DNA of 64,000 nt from Cristatella mucedo (lineage: Eukaryota; Bryozoa; Phylactolaemata; Cristatellidae), in NCBI GenBank assembly GCA_009760855.2, contig WPIO01000067.1, positions 741,501 to 805,500 of the forward strand. The letters run 5' to 3'. The position numbers and the translations under genes are program-made. How positions within the stretch are numbered: the stretch's first letter is position 1; every line of letters starts with the position of its first letter. Shown one piece after another: positions 24,726-36,708 of the stretch. The notes beneath the pieces were generated by a model. The model searched no databases, was not told the origin of the DNA, and saw nothing but the letters and a program-made list of their open reading frames with translations.

Positions 24726-24944
24726 CATTGCGTGTGCCACTATGGCAATTTCACCCAAAGTTTGCACTTACCTTATGCATATACGTAAAGCCGTGTTACT
24801 TAGATTCAGTTAATACCAAGTGGATCAGAGGTTCTTACTGAGCTTCTGACAGTTCAATTTAATATGAAGTCAAGGGAAAACTTGAATAAATGCGACTTTC
24901 AGCATTGCGAGTAAAGAGAGCTTCCGGTAACACGAATGCTTGCA

Positions 24945-25575
24945 ATAATAATAATAATAATAATATTGCACTTGATAAAGCGCCCTCAGATAACTCAATC
25001 TACTTCTAGGCGCTTTACATTTGCTGCATAAGGAAGTGCAATTGAATGGCGTTTGATATCATGCTTGATAAACAAACAAAATGAATAACATGGTTAGGGG
25101 TGACATGCACAGGGTCAGCATGCAAGTGTGGTTATTGGCAGCATGCACAGTATCACCACGCATAAGCACATGAGGGACGAATCACAGGGACCCACTCAAC
25201 GCTGTACAAAATAGGTGTGTTTTCAAGTTTTTTTTTTAATGTGGTTGCATCAGGGGATGTTCTGACTCAAGTCAGGAGTGAGTTGTGGGATTCGGGAGCA
25301 TACGAACTAAATGCACGGTCTCCAAAGGATTTGAGGTTTGTACGAGTTATTTGTAGACTGTTGGATTCCGAAAAGCGGGTTGTAAGCTGCTTGACCTGGT
25401 GGGTGAGTATATCTGAGAGATAGGCTGGAGCCAATGAATGAAGTGACCTAAAAGTGAGCGAGAAAACTTTGAAGTCAACACGTCGCTTTACTGGTAGCCA
25501 GTGCAGGTCGGTGAGAAGTGGTGTACTGTGGCAACTGAGTCGTTCACGGCAGACAAGCCTAGCTGAGGAGTAGCC
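24945..25575 (-). mobile_element. LINE-A 3' part
   Basis: (AAT)n tail, hairpin (gataaagcgccctcagataac...ctaggcgctttacat), 3' UTR and about 110 codons of the ORF2 C-terminus in broken frames on the minus strand. It ends at the agacaagcctagctgaggag block and lies just downstream of the decayed Ig exon at 25.73 kb. Confidence 0.88.
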
Positions 25576-25731
25576 AGTTGTTGTAAACTATTGCATCGGC
25601 AGCTTGTGTTGACTAAAACTTCAATTGTTTGCAGTAGAAATACCCTCCTGCATGTCAAATGCTTTATGTCTGCACAGCAGACATTGCCAGCTCAGTGAAC
25701 TCTAGCTCACAAGCTATGGTGCAGGCCCTAC

Positions 25732-25835
25732 CAGGCACACCCAGTTAAAACTAGCCAGACAAGATAACGACGAATCCGTCAACGACTGTGTAGCACATGT
25801 ATACACCAGATTCTTTAGCAGAGATGGTCCTGAGA
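25732..25835 (-). pseudogene. Decayed Ig C-half exon, paralogue of exon 3
   Basis: This 104 bp segment aligns without gaps to the exon at 60.5 kb: LRTISAKESGVYMC against LSSITSDDSGVYVC, then TVVDGFVVILSG against AVVDGFGVILSG. The AG acceptor and a GT donor (gtaggg) are still in place. Two in-frame stop codons (TAG and TAA) follow directly after ILSG. The upstream N-half relative is at 26.5 kb, so this is the remnant of a whole two-exon Ig domain. Confidence 0.75.
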
Positions 25836-26478
25836 CTGTGAAAGTTAAACGTTCTTCCACGTCAGCCTCATCGTAAAAAACCACTGCCTCTGGCAAGGTA
25901 GAAGCTGGCGTGATTTTATATTAGTGGCTGCTCGCGGGTATTGATGATACTGCTTCCAAAGTTTCAGAAAATATACTTGAGATTTTGCTCGTGGATCTGG
26001 AGCACTGTTTTGCATAACAAGTATATATTTGCCTTAAGTTGGTTCCTTGGCAGCTTTTTCGTGGAAAGAAGCTGATGACTCTGGCCCGCCATAGACGATA
26101 CTTAGCCAGTAATTAATAGCCACGACCATTACCGAGAAGGCAGACCATCTGGATGAGACCATGAGTAGAGCTATAACTATGAAGCACGGCTAGCTGTATT
26201 GTTCTGCTTGCTGCAATCATTCTAGTAAATGGATATTCTCCTGAAGGCATTTGCTCCTGAAAGATAGCCCGCACAACGACGTTTATCTCTTTGAGAGATT
26301 ATATTCGATTACTGTGAGCTTAGTGTTCATTTTATTATTAACCAACACCTTGCTTCTTGCATAACAAGCAGCACTTGATGCACTGTTTCTGGTCTAAGTA
26401 AGACGTCGCGTCTCTTCGTCTAACTATTTAAAGGCAGATTTCCATGAAAAGAGTGACATCCGCCTGTAACCAACTTAC

Positions 26479-26690
26479 TTGAGCTATGACTTGCCAGGCG
26501 AAGCGAAAGTGGTCAGTATCCACACATTGTTTCTCCACTCCAGCTGAAGCATAGTGCAGTCGAAGGCGCGGTCGATAGTCAATAGGTTTTAGTGCTAAGC
26601 AGGAACGATGGGCCATCCGAGTGGCCGACTGAGACCCCACTGGCTGCAATATACCGCTTTAATAGCCATCACTTCACAGATATATCTCCA
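26479..26690 (-). pseudogene. Decayed Ig N-half exon, paralogue of exon 2
   Basis: The segment is homologous to the exon at 62.6 kb. The donor region (tcaagtaagttgg), the LQLEWR block around the Trp and the ASG/QWG region align, and the length is about the same. The frame is broken by stops and small shifts. It stands about 640 bp upstream (in transcript direction) of the decayed C-half exon, in the same order and strand as the intact pair. The high-coordinate end is approximate. Confidence 0.7.
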
Positions 26691-26699
26691 CCAGCTGTA

Positions 26700-27580
26700 A
26701 GAAAAGTTGCTACCACCTGAAAATTAGTAGCTTTTTTTATAAGTTCGTATTTGACCCTTTTAAGCTCAAGCAAACTAACTCATTGGATAGTAAGCCCACA
26801 GTAGCAGTATCTCTTGCAATACCTGCATGCCTACTTGTTTGAATACATCGTGTAGCCACCTCACCAGCGAGCGATCTGAGACCAGACACATAATTAACTA
26901 TTGCTGGCCTTGCTTTCTGTTTCTTATTGAGCAGAGCAGAAACTTAACTGAAAATGTATAGCAAAAAAAAAACCGAAGATTTTTGAGAGGACTAGTTTGG
27001 CTGGCGTTTTGCCTGACTTGAAGAATGTATCTGGAAGTGTGAAATATGCACTACATACAGCGTGCATAGCTATCTCACATGCAAATAGGGGAATGGCACC
27101 GATCTCAGCTACCGGACTTCTGAAGTGAGATCATCTGCAACAGTAACTACAGTCCGGGATTATGCAATAACATAAAAAAGTACCCTCTCGCACACTCACG
27201 AGCCAAGAGATTAGCACCATGTAAATCCTACCAATTGATCGTAGCAAAGGCCAAATCTAGCCTCTATAATACAACATTGGTTCACACATGCACAATTCAG
27301 AAAAATCTTGATGTTGACGATCAGTAATCTTCTTACCAGGCCCCTGTATAGCTGTTACCCAGTGAAAATCTAGCTATCGCTTCTCTAGCTTTTTGTCAAC
27401 AAGATAGACATGATAGGAGATTCCTTCCCAAGAGTGGCTTTAACTCCCCTGGAGTCATGTCCCCAAGTTCAATGTCGTACGTCAATGTCTACATTCAAAA
27501 AGGCTGCTAATGATCGTGTTTTGATGCTCATATACCAATAAGAAAGACAACTAGTCATTTGACCCTATTATCTCTGTCAT
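26700..27580. other. No gene recognised
   Basis: Sequence upstream (minus strand) of the decayed Ig pair. No relative of the 63.5 kb exon could be found here. Confidence 0.35.
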
Positions 27581-27584
27581 GCTT

Positions 27585-27770
27585 CTAAGATGGATAAATC
27601 TGCTGCGACCATGCATAACTAACGCCATGAATATGTAATAAGCATCTGATCATGTCCCAGCACAATTCAAACATATCAGGCTACTCCCTACTCAAGAAAG
27701 CCATACCAGACCAAGGGAATTTCGACAAACTCCTCCCAGTCTCAGTTGCACGAGAAAGCTCAACATTCTG
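27585..27770 (+). mobile_element. Decayed LINE-A fragment (start of RT region)
   Basis: Matches the same region of the copies at 12.56, 40.44 and 51.75 kb: catgcataactaacgcc, then catgtcccagcacaattcaa. Truncated on both sides. Confidence 0.5.
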
Positions 27771-30700
27771 TCACAACCTTGTTGGTCGCTCTATTACTTT
27801 GTTTTTATCTACCTTGTTTTGGTTTACTTATCTGAATGAGTTTCGTATCAGGCGTCCTGTCACCGCCCTACTATTCTGACTACGGTCGATTACACAATTC
27901 CTTAGTCAATTACACCCTTGGCAAACACCAAATGTCCTGGTGTTATGATCCCAAAGTTGTTTTCCGCTTCCGACTACCACCACATAAGCTTCTGAGTGTA
28001 AAGCCATCAAAAAGAAGGGGTGACCATGTGTTCCACATACATTGCGTTCCGTCTAATTGGGGATTTATTTTGTGTTGACGTGTGACAAGACTATGGGAAC
28101 GGTTACCAAGGAACGATCGACATTCTTTTAAATTGTACCCTCGCCGGTATGTCATTTGCTTGTGTACTTTTTTATAAGGGAATGATAAGGCGGTAGGTGT
28201 GGAAAATATTTAGCCCTTTGGCAATTTGCTTATTAATTATAAGATGAAATATTTATAAATGTATTCCCAAATTGGTGGTTGACAGATAACTGAAAATACA
28301 ATTTATTTGTACGACCTATTTACACCGGAAGTAGTACATCGACCTCGACTTAATAACTTTCATTGAAAAATAACAGAACCCGAAATTTAGTTTTCTGGTG
28401 AACTCCGGAAATATAAGCTTTTAAGCCCTACTTGAACATAAGCTCTTAAGCCCTACGTGAACTCTCTATGCAATACTTTACAAATAACAAAAACCGCATT
28501 TTCAAATAAAGACATGCCCCTTCGAGGTCAACCATCCAAGCAGTAGTTATAAAAAATGCGTAAAAAGCGTAAGTCGATGGCCCGGGGCAAAGCCTTGCCC
28601 TCGAAAACCAAAGCAACCAGCAGCAAACGGCTATCCAAGGCTCTAACTTCTCATTTACTTCCCTGAGATATATTTACATTGGTATATTCACGTTGCTCTC
28701 AAACCGGAAGTGACTAGTGTTTGGACAAGCGTTAGCGATAATTTATTGATGAAAAGACTCTCCACGGGTACCGTGGTGACTAAGGAGTACACTAGCCCAG
28801 CATCTACTGAATCATGGGACAGCTGATCTTTTTCCTGTAGCTGCTATAACTCACAAGGCAACGCCCCCGAGTGTTTCTTTGTCCGGCGGTTGTTAAGCGT
28901 TGTGACTTGGGTGGAACTAGCAAATAGTTTACTAAAACCCGTCTGAAAATGTTGATTAAATTATAATAAAATAAATTTAGGTGATTTCATGATCCCATTT
29001 AGGCTGTTCATAGCTTGATATATGAATGGGGAGATAGGGTCGAACGGCCGAGTGTAGAGTGGTTTGACGGCCAGCTGTAAAGGAGCTATCCTAGACATGT
29101 AATGCTTATGCTATATAAGGACATGATTAGGTTGAACTATTCGTAAGATATGCATTTACCTATTTATTAAATTGTTTTTTCAATGCATATCGTTTCATGA
29201 TATTGTCGCTTGGTGCTAGCTTGGGGTTCTCAGTTTACCTCCTTTGGACCGAGTGAAATGTCTGCTCGCAGGTGTCTTACTTATGTCATATCTTTTAACA
29301 TAACGCTCAAATTAACTTACAAACTTTGGAATATATTATTGCTTGTACTTACATATCATTCCAGCCTTCTCGTGTTCATAATTCAAATTTTAGTTAGATT
29401 TCTTTCGATCAAAAACTGGCTGTTTTAATGCTAAACAGTTGTCTTCAATTCACTCACATGTCATACATATGTCACAGGCAGGCTAGTAGTAATCCGATCA
29501 ACTTGAATTTCAAAAAACGTGCTCTCAAGTATGTGTTTCAAATTTATGTGCGAAAAACCGAGTAACACGGTCTTATATGTCGTCAACTATATGCGTTTAC
29601 AGCTCAAGTTGGCTTTTATGTGTGCTTTTACAACTCTGCCTGACCAATTCTACAGCTTTGCCGTAATCGACCGATCGACGTTAAATTTGGAATATATTCT
29701 CAGCTCAATAGCTTTTAAAATCTTTTCCTGCTCATCTCGGCATCATGGGTCATTATGGATGACCAGTGCCGGTCACAAAACGTCCTTTAATTGTAACTCT
29801 GATGACAGCCAACATTAGACATGTCAACTTTTTTATATATTGCTTGTGAATGCGGGAAATATGAACCCAAGTGTCATGTATCTTTAGAAAGATTTCTTAT
29901 TATTTCAGCGATTGATACTGAATCTGTTTATTTAATGACAGACATGTTGGCTGAGCTTCAGTGCATAAACTTGAACTTGACTTTTACAGGTCAGCTTAAG
30001 CCTAACATGACTGCTATGGCTTAATCATTCGTTATCATTTGCTACTCTTGTTGCAGTTACCAATTTGCATGCCAATATTTTCATTAGCATCTGTTAAATG
30101 ACACTAGGTGTGCTTTTGGGGAGATACATTATTTGGGGCATGGTGGCATAACTCATTATCCTAATGGACCGAGTGCCAACGTTTGTGGGATTTAGGCCAA
30201 TAATACTACGCAATATCCTGCTAAGCAGTGGCCTTGATAACCTTCTTAGGTATGATTTTGTGTTATTACGCAAGCCTGATACTCAGTTTTTTTTGCATGA
30301 GCACTTATATATGATTCGATTATAGGTATTAACTAAAGGCTATTCCTTCTAACACTGATTTTTCAAATTCTTCGGAGGGAAAATTTTGTTTCCAATTCAA
30401 AATACCTTGATTACTATTATCACGATATACAACTCAACTTATGCTCCTTGCAAATAAGCTCCGTTGCTATTTGCATATTCCCAAGAGAACTTGGAAATAA
30501 TCGTTATTTCCCATGAAACTAACTCTCGAGAACAGGCCAGTGATTAACTTGAAATTAACCCGTTGCGAAAGGGAATCTATAAATTTGCGTCTTTCGGCTC
30601 GCGTTTAGTCAGAAAGAACAGTAAGTGAATCACAATGAATTCATATTTTTTCTTAAGTCATGCAACATGATTAGTCCAAAGCAATCACATATTTGCGTGC

Positions 30701-32200
30701 TTGCTACATCAACAGTGTACTGGCAAGTCTCTTTCCCGAAGAACCCTGAAACGTGTTATCCTACCGTGCGAGCTATATATTCCTTCAAAACTACGTTTCA
30801 ATTCGTTTTCAATTTATCTTGCTTTGAACCATATGCGATATCCCCTAAGTGATCTCCCACGTTCGATTTGAATGGGCCAAACAAAAAAATGAGGGTAATC
30901 ATTTTAGAGACATTCAGGATCTAAGTTGGTATGGTTCTGTATATGACCCTGAACTAGCTGCATACGTTTTTCGATCTAGTTATCACCATCAAAGCTGTCA
31001 ACCACTCCAAATATGTGTACTATTCAACTGACTTCTGAGTTGATAAGTAGCATTCGTGCAAACCACTTAGGAATCCTACTTTTGTGTGCCAGCCGAGACA
31101 CACATTTCGTACGTTTTTTCGCTAGCATTCTAGTAAACCTAATGTGTTTGTAGTACCTTTATAGAGACAAGTCTTCCTGTAAAAGTAATAGCAAAGAGAA
31201 ACAACTAAGATATGGAAGTAGACCAGCTTGAAAAATTTGCGAGACTGGTTTAGCAAAAAATAAGGGTAGAGTTACCGAGTAAGAGATGCGTTTGAAAAAT
31301 GTTAATAAAGGTTAAAGATTACAGGTCTAACCAATAAAGTTAGAATCACGTCGATCGAGAAAGAAAGTGACGGAAGCTGTGAGAACCAGATGCAGAAGTG
31401 GGGCACTAAGGGCAGAGAAGTTGAATGTGTGGATGTCAGAAGTGCAGAAGGTTACATTGAGGAGCAGGAAATGCACAAATGCGTAGGGATATGAATTAAA
31501 CTTTTATAAAAGGCCGCCTGTTCTCAAAAATGTGATGCACAGCAAGAAGGCTATTATTAAAAATAATTAAAATCTATATATAGACTTAAAGCTCGTAGCT
31601 TTTATAGCCGAGTGGTTAGTAGTGCAAAAAAAGAATGCAGGGTGGTGTATAGTGACTAGCCGAAAATCGCCTACCGGTAGTTATAGACTGACTGCCACAT
31701 TCCACTTCTGCTCTTGGGAGTTTGCATGTCGTAGTGCACTTAGCTTCGCAAACGATGGTTCTTACTTAAATCGGATATCTTTTGGTGTACCTGACAGAAT
31801 GGCACAGAGCCGAAACTGTCTCAAACTTTATATTCTCTCAATCTACGTCAAATTTCCTTAATTTGAGCTGTGTACGGTATGCTTAAAAGAAGACCCGCTA
31901 TATTTTATAATTCATAGCTGAGCTGCTCAATACATCTGTGACATTATTCCTAATGCATGCAATGTTCCACTTTGAGGTCAGTGCAATAAGACTACCAAAG
32001 CTTGTACTTGGCTTGCTGGTCGGCTGTCGGTCAAAAACTGCCAACCGCCGCAGTGTCCTAATTTTTACCGACCGCCTAATTATGAATTTTTAGGCAACCT
32101 AGGTTAGCTTTTCATCAAGCAGGCCACGAGCCTACATTTTTGACACTCACGAGTTGCCTATTAATTCTCTTCCGGCTGCCTGCCGATCCAAAATACTTAC
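27771..32200. other. Long stretch without recognised gene or repeat
   Basis: Mostly AT-rich with short ORFs below 100 codons in both strands. At 31608-31640 there is a tRNA A-box-like segment (agccgagtggttagtag) without a B box. I found no Ig-like half-exon with splice sites. Confidence 0.4.
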
Positions 32201-32204
32201 TCGA

Positions 32205-32350
32205 TTTGAGGCAAAACCGGCTCTACATGGCTTTAAGCCAACCTCATACTCTCAGGAGACCGGGCCGTCAGCTCCCTTGCCACCGATATCAATAACTCAC
32301 TGCGATTAACATCACAACATCCGCCGACTAAAACTAATACAGGAACAAGA
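32205..32350 (+). mobile_element. Very decayed LINE-A fragment
   Basis: Weak collinear matches to the LINE-A C-terminal region (aaaaccggct..., ctcaggagaccg..., aacatcc). Tentative. Confidence 0.3.
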
Positions 32351-33002
32351 CGTATTAACAAGCTGAGATGATTAGCTACACGATGAGAAGCTCACAAAAT
32401 TTGGGCTATTAACGTTTTATAACATTGCATTGCCCTTCTAAATTAGATTCCGATGACCTTTTCTTTGGCAGATACTGTGCTAGACTTTTAGGAATTCTGC
32501 ATGAGCGCTGAACTATATTTTAAAAGAGATTTCGTGAAACTGACATAACCCCAAAGCGTTGATGTCTAAAGAGAGAGCAGGAGAGATTGAGAGATTGTGA
32601 CCACAGAAATAGGCGGGTATACCCATGCCAGGTCGTAAAGATACTGGTATTGCTCATCTGGTGACTGTCAGTACCCCGAGGGGCTGATAAGAACATTGAA
32701 AACGCTGCTAATTTGCATGCGATGGCGATTGAAAATGGATTATAATATGCCTCGTAAGACCTCGTGGTCTGCCTCGTAGCATCTCGTAGCGAGTGAGTTT
32801 GCGGTCGTTATGGAGCGCGATAAGCAGGCCATCCTGCACAAGAATGTCATCAGGATTCGGCATGGAACCACAAACACGTGTGGCATTGGCTGGCTGTGCA
32901 TGCAAGCAAAATGCACAGCTGTGGCCTCTGCCAGTACTCCAGTAGTGCAAACGGTGATTTGCTGCTAACAAGGTGTGTGTCATCACTAACCACGTTAGGC
33001 TT

Positions 33003-33050
33003 CTTACTACTATTACTACTACTCCTACTACTACTACTATTAGTAATAAA
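33003..33050. repeat. (ACT)n short microsatellite
   Basis: Imperfect tactac repeats adjacent to the tail of the following LINE-A, and possibly derived from its (ATT)n tail. Confidence 0.75.
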
Positions 33051-33074
33051 AATTATTCTCATTGTTGTCATATA

Positions 33075-33960
33075 CTTAAAGTAGCGTCCTCACAGAACTT
33101 TGTCAATGTATTTCTAGGCGCTTTACATTTGCTGTAAAGGAAGCAAGATTGAATGGTTAGAGGTAGCATGCTCAGTGACAACCAGCATTACTGGGCTGTG
33201 TGTGAAGTGAGTTCTAGACTTTTTGAGTATACTAACTAAATATACGGTCTCCAAACGATGTAAGGTTTTTACCAGGTATATGTATAATATTATATTGAGA
33301 AAGGCTGGTGGTAAAATTCTAAGTCTGATTGGTGGAGTATGTCTTATAGGTAGGCTGGATGCAATATTGACCTAAAGGTGAGTGACAGAACCTTGAAGTC
33401 GATGCGTTGCAGCACTCGGGGCAAGATAAGGTCGGTGAGAAGCTGTGTGCTGTGGCAGCTGTGACTCTCGTGATAGACAAGACTAGCTGCAGAGTTGTAA
33501 GCAGCCTTACAGCGACAGATAGCACGTGCGATAAGCAGTTTGCTGAAGCCAAAACTAGATATCACCAATGTGTAGGCTAATTTATATGAGGTTTCAATGT
33601 CTAAGCCATTCTATTTTATGACAATGCTGTATAGCTGAAACTTGGCATACTGCACGGTATAGCTGATCTTACCGTCTACTGGGAGATCAGGTTGGAACAG
33701 GACGCATTAAATTTGTGCAGGCGCAACAGCATGTTATACGGCAGACCCATTGTAAGCTTTAACAAGTCTAATATCTGAATCACAATAGGTTTTTACATAA
33801 CTTGTAAATTTCTTCAATCATTTAATTTAATAAAGTTTACTATCATCTATTGAAGGATGTTAACATTACACGCAGATTGGAAATAGACTGAGTTCGATAT
33901 GCTCACAGGCTGGGAGAGATCACTGCAGAGGTACAACTGATTGTTACATGCATGTAATTT
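33075..33960 (-). mobile_element. LINE-A copy, decayed
   Basis: A 3' hairpin remnant (gtatttctaggcgctttacatttgctg) is followed by a shortened 3' UTR and the minus-strand ORF C-terminus. Near 33.77 kb come ctgaatcacaataggttttt and, further on, the gaggtacaactgattg block near the RT YADD region. Internal deletions relative to the 14.6-16.2 kb copy. Confidence 0.7.
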
Positions 33961-34029
33961 TGAGCCCTGATAGCGCAGGGTAATCGCACCGGCTAGATGG
34001 AGTGGATCAACTCGATTTGACTTCTGAAA

Positions 34030-34260
34030 CTCACTGATATCTGGTCTACCTGCAAGTGCAATCAGGGGCTTACAGCTGGTCCAAAACTTTGCAGCTTGGC
34101 TAGTCTTTTCTGAGTGTCACAGTTGCAACATCACTGCTTCTTGCCGAACTGCACTGGCAACCAGTCAAGCAAGGCGTCAACTTCAAGGTTGTGTCGCTTA
34201 CGTTTAGGTCATTATTTAGCTCCAGCCTACCTATCAGACATACTCACCCACCAATGCATT
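34030..34260 (+). mobile_element. LINE-A internal fragment
   Basis: Covers the region equivalent to 49.0-49.2 kb: cttacagctggtccaaaactttgcagcttggc, then ctgcactggcaaccagtcaagca. Opposite strand to the neighbouring copy. Confidence 0.7.
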
Positions 34261-34589
34261 TTTTGAGCTGCAGCTGTTGTTTAATTGTGCAATCATTTTT
34301 AATGGAAAGAAGAAAGTGGCAAATTCTAGATGTAATTAAATTCTGAATGTTTTTGGCGGAAAAGATAAAAGGTCTTCTGCCAAAAGTTTATTTGATAGTG
34401 TTCGGCTACTGCCAGCTCGCCTACTCTCCTAAAACTGCTTTAGTGGCAGTGCATTCACAAAATTTCCTGCAGGCTCTCTGGTTCCGCACATGCTGGTAAG
34501 CTGCTGCAGCGGAAAGCGTTGTTCAGCAATTATTCAGAAAGTAGAAACAAGTTACAATGTTCCGTAGTATACGCAATAGAGATTGCATA

Positions 34590-34701
34590 TCACTCCTGAC
34601 CGTTGGCCACAACAATTCGTGCGCCTCGGGAGGTGGATCCGTACTGATTTGTAGCAGTGCAAACGTATATGCCTGCGTCCTCCAATTGAAGTGAGGGAAT
34701 T
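34590..34701 (-). CDS. Ig gene, exon 15: C-terminal half of an Ig domain, possible terminal exon
   Basis: The exon starts after ttttgcag and encodes IPSLQLEDAGIYVCTATNQY, then GSTSRGARIVVANG. At the point where the other C-half exons have a donor (34601) the sequence is G|gtcagg, a weak donor. Read through, the frame meets TGA after NGQE, at 34590-34592. So this is either a spliced exon with a poor donor (34601-34701) or the last coding exon, giving a protein that ends right after an Ig domain with no membrane segment. No AATAAA is obvious in the roughly 100 bp that follow. I see no further intact exon at lower coordinates. Confidence 0.75.
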
Positions 34702-34764
34702 CTGCAAAAGACATACCATAAGCATAAAAAGAGCACAGCTCTGAGTACATAATAATAAATAATA

Positions 34765-34865
34765 ATCATTTTTGTAAAGCAACCTAAGAGAATTTGATCT
34801 ATGTTACGGGGCTTCACATTTGCCTCCAGGTTCGAGTATGACTTAGCTAATTAGCATCACTTCGA
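34765..34865 (-). mobile_element. Decayed SINE-1 copy
   Basis: Complement of the SINE-1 tail and part of the B-box half: cttcacatttgcctccaggttcgagtatgactt. It lies in the intron between exons 14 and 15, about 65 bp from the exon 15 acceptor. Confidence 0.45.
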
Positions 34866-35254
34866 TGAGTGCAGTCTTATTCAAGCCATCACCACTCTGT
34901 TGACCGAGTACTGGCGTTCTAGAATTCAGCTTTGATTGTCCGTGAACAGACCTCTCAAGACCTATCTTAAATAATTGCCCTATCAGTAGAGGGGCGCTGT
35001 ATTGCGAGATAGTATAGTAAATTTCACTTCAAGGTATCGGTAAACCGGAGGTTTGTTAGCTATCGAAACGACATCAAATTGGTCCACCAGCATTCTTTTA
35101 TTCGTTTTGTGATCGTGTTACAGCATTCCTTGATCGACTGGTTATTTAATTCAAAATGAACTAAGCGTCGCGAGTAAGTGTGCTAAATCAAAAACTTTGC
35201 CGTTGTATAAACGGTATAAGAGTCGAAATAAGCAACGGGACTGTCTTATTATTA

Positions 35255-35370
35255 AGAACAATAATAATATCGCACTTCATAAAGCGCCCTCAGATAACTT
35301 AATCTCTTTCTAGGCGCTTTACATTTGCTGCAAAGTGAAATGCAATTGAATGGTAAGTAAAGTAATTATT
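35255..35370 (-). mobile_element. LINE-A 3' terminal fragment
   Basis: About 110 bp: (ATT)n tail, a complete 3' hairpin (cataaagcgccctcagataacttaatctc...ggcgctttac) and the start of the 3' UTR. Nearly consensus. Located in the intron between exons 14 and 15. Confidence 0.85.
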
Positions 35371-35883
35371 ACATCTAGCAACGATCAACCTAGCACATGT
35401 CAACAACACTGCCAAAGAAGGTCAAATGGTATATAAGAAAAAACGGGAAGTCATTTCAAGTGACCCAGGAAATTTCACAAGGCACACGGCCATACATGAC
35501 GGCGAGTAAAATCTCTATTACTAAAGGTTGATATCATTGCTCAATTGCTTGCGGAACACGTTTGCTGACAGATCTCATGGCAATGGAGGTGGAGCAGAGT
35601 CAAATGCTTAATTCAAGATTGATAGATCCATTTTCATTGCAGTTGTCATTAAGTTTATTTTAGGTTAATCTCATTCCTGCTAGCTGTAGACTTTTATTCC
35701 GTCTCTCATTCGCTGTATGTTTCTTTGTTTTGGTCGGAAAGTCTAGAATTGCTTTCGTTTATCGTTTTTCGCTTGCTCTCTCCAATCTCTGCTCTAATAT
35801 TCGATCACAGCCTCTTTTGCCAATTTCTACCTGTTGGTGAATTGCACACTCTTTCGCTCTGTCTCTCACACACACACACTTAC

Positions 35884-36067
35884 GTGAGGCTGTTGTTACT
35901 GACGATGGCATCTTCAGGCAAATCAACCGTCTCCGAGTCACTTTTTTTTCTGCTCCATCCGTAATTGGCAGTCGGATTAGCTTCGGATTCGCAAAGGAGG
36001 CTGAGCCTACCGTCGATCTTTGCACTGCCACTGGGGGTCAGCTTGATTGACTTCGGGGCATAGGTAC
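35884..36067 (-). CDS. Ig gene, exon 14: N-terminal half of an Ig domain, short form
   Basis: The exon has 184 bp, acceptor ttgtag and donor AC|gtaagtg, running into a short (TG)n. It encodes 60 full codons: APKSIKLTPSGSA, the B-strand Cys in LSLLCESEANP, the C-strand Trp in YGWSRKKS, ending VSNNSLT. It is three codons shorter than most N-half exons, in the A'-B loop (GSAKIDG instead of a glycine-rich stretch). It is in frame with exons 13 and 15. Confidence 0.88.
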
Positions 36068-36604
36068 CTACAAGGAATAAAGCAAGCCTCCAATTGTTCT
36101 TGCAGGATTAGGAAACCAAATATAACCTCAAATGCACACAGCTGCCAGTCCAGTCAGTGCAGGTACCTGCTATCTTACCTCAGGTAGTTACAACTATTCG
36201 CAGCACATACGGGTGTAAATTGATTTCCTGCATGCAATGGTGCAGCCTGCCTCGGCAGAAATGATCTGGTCTAACTAGGCGAGAGTCATAATTTTCGGAG
36301 CAGAGAAAGCTGCCACCATGCACTGCTGCAGGTCGACAGGACCAAAGGCTGCTGCTACATATACTGCCGTGCTGTACTTTGCTATTTCTTAACTTCCGTC
36401 ACTAGCTGGTTTCAATCTCAAGCAGAGCTCTTTAATATGAATCTTCTAACTCGCAAATGCCCACACAAGTTGCAGCAATGTCCTCGTATACCTGATACGC
36501 CGATCCCAAATTGAAGCGAAAACATGATTAAGTAAGAATGATAGGCATTTGAAGAGGCAAACTCAGTACTGAGATATGGCTCGGCTTCTGCAACTTGATC
36601 TTAC

Positions 36605-36708
36605 CAGTCTCGCTAACAACGAGGCGTGCTCCTTTTGAGGATGAGCCGAACTCGTTCGTAGCGGTGCACACATATATGCCGGCATCCTGGGCTTGGACTG
36701 ATGGAATT
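36605..36708 (-). CDS. Ig gene, exon 13: C-terminal half of an Ig domain
   Basis: The 104 bp exon has acceptor tgtag and donor ACT G|gtaagatc. It encodes IPSVQAQDAGIYVCTATNEF, then GSSSKGARLVVSETG. The F-strand DAGIYVC is intact. It probably pairs with the N-half exon at 42.8 kb because the original partner there seems lost. It differs enough from the duplicated C-half exons to be an older domain. Confidence 0.9.

Noticed and set aside
31600-31700. tRNA-like A box (agccgagtggttagtag)
   Set aside because: No B box at the right distance and no cloverleaf by eye; not enough for a tRNA or SINE call.
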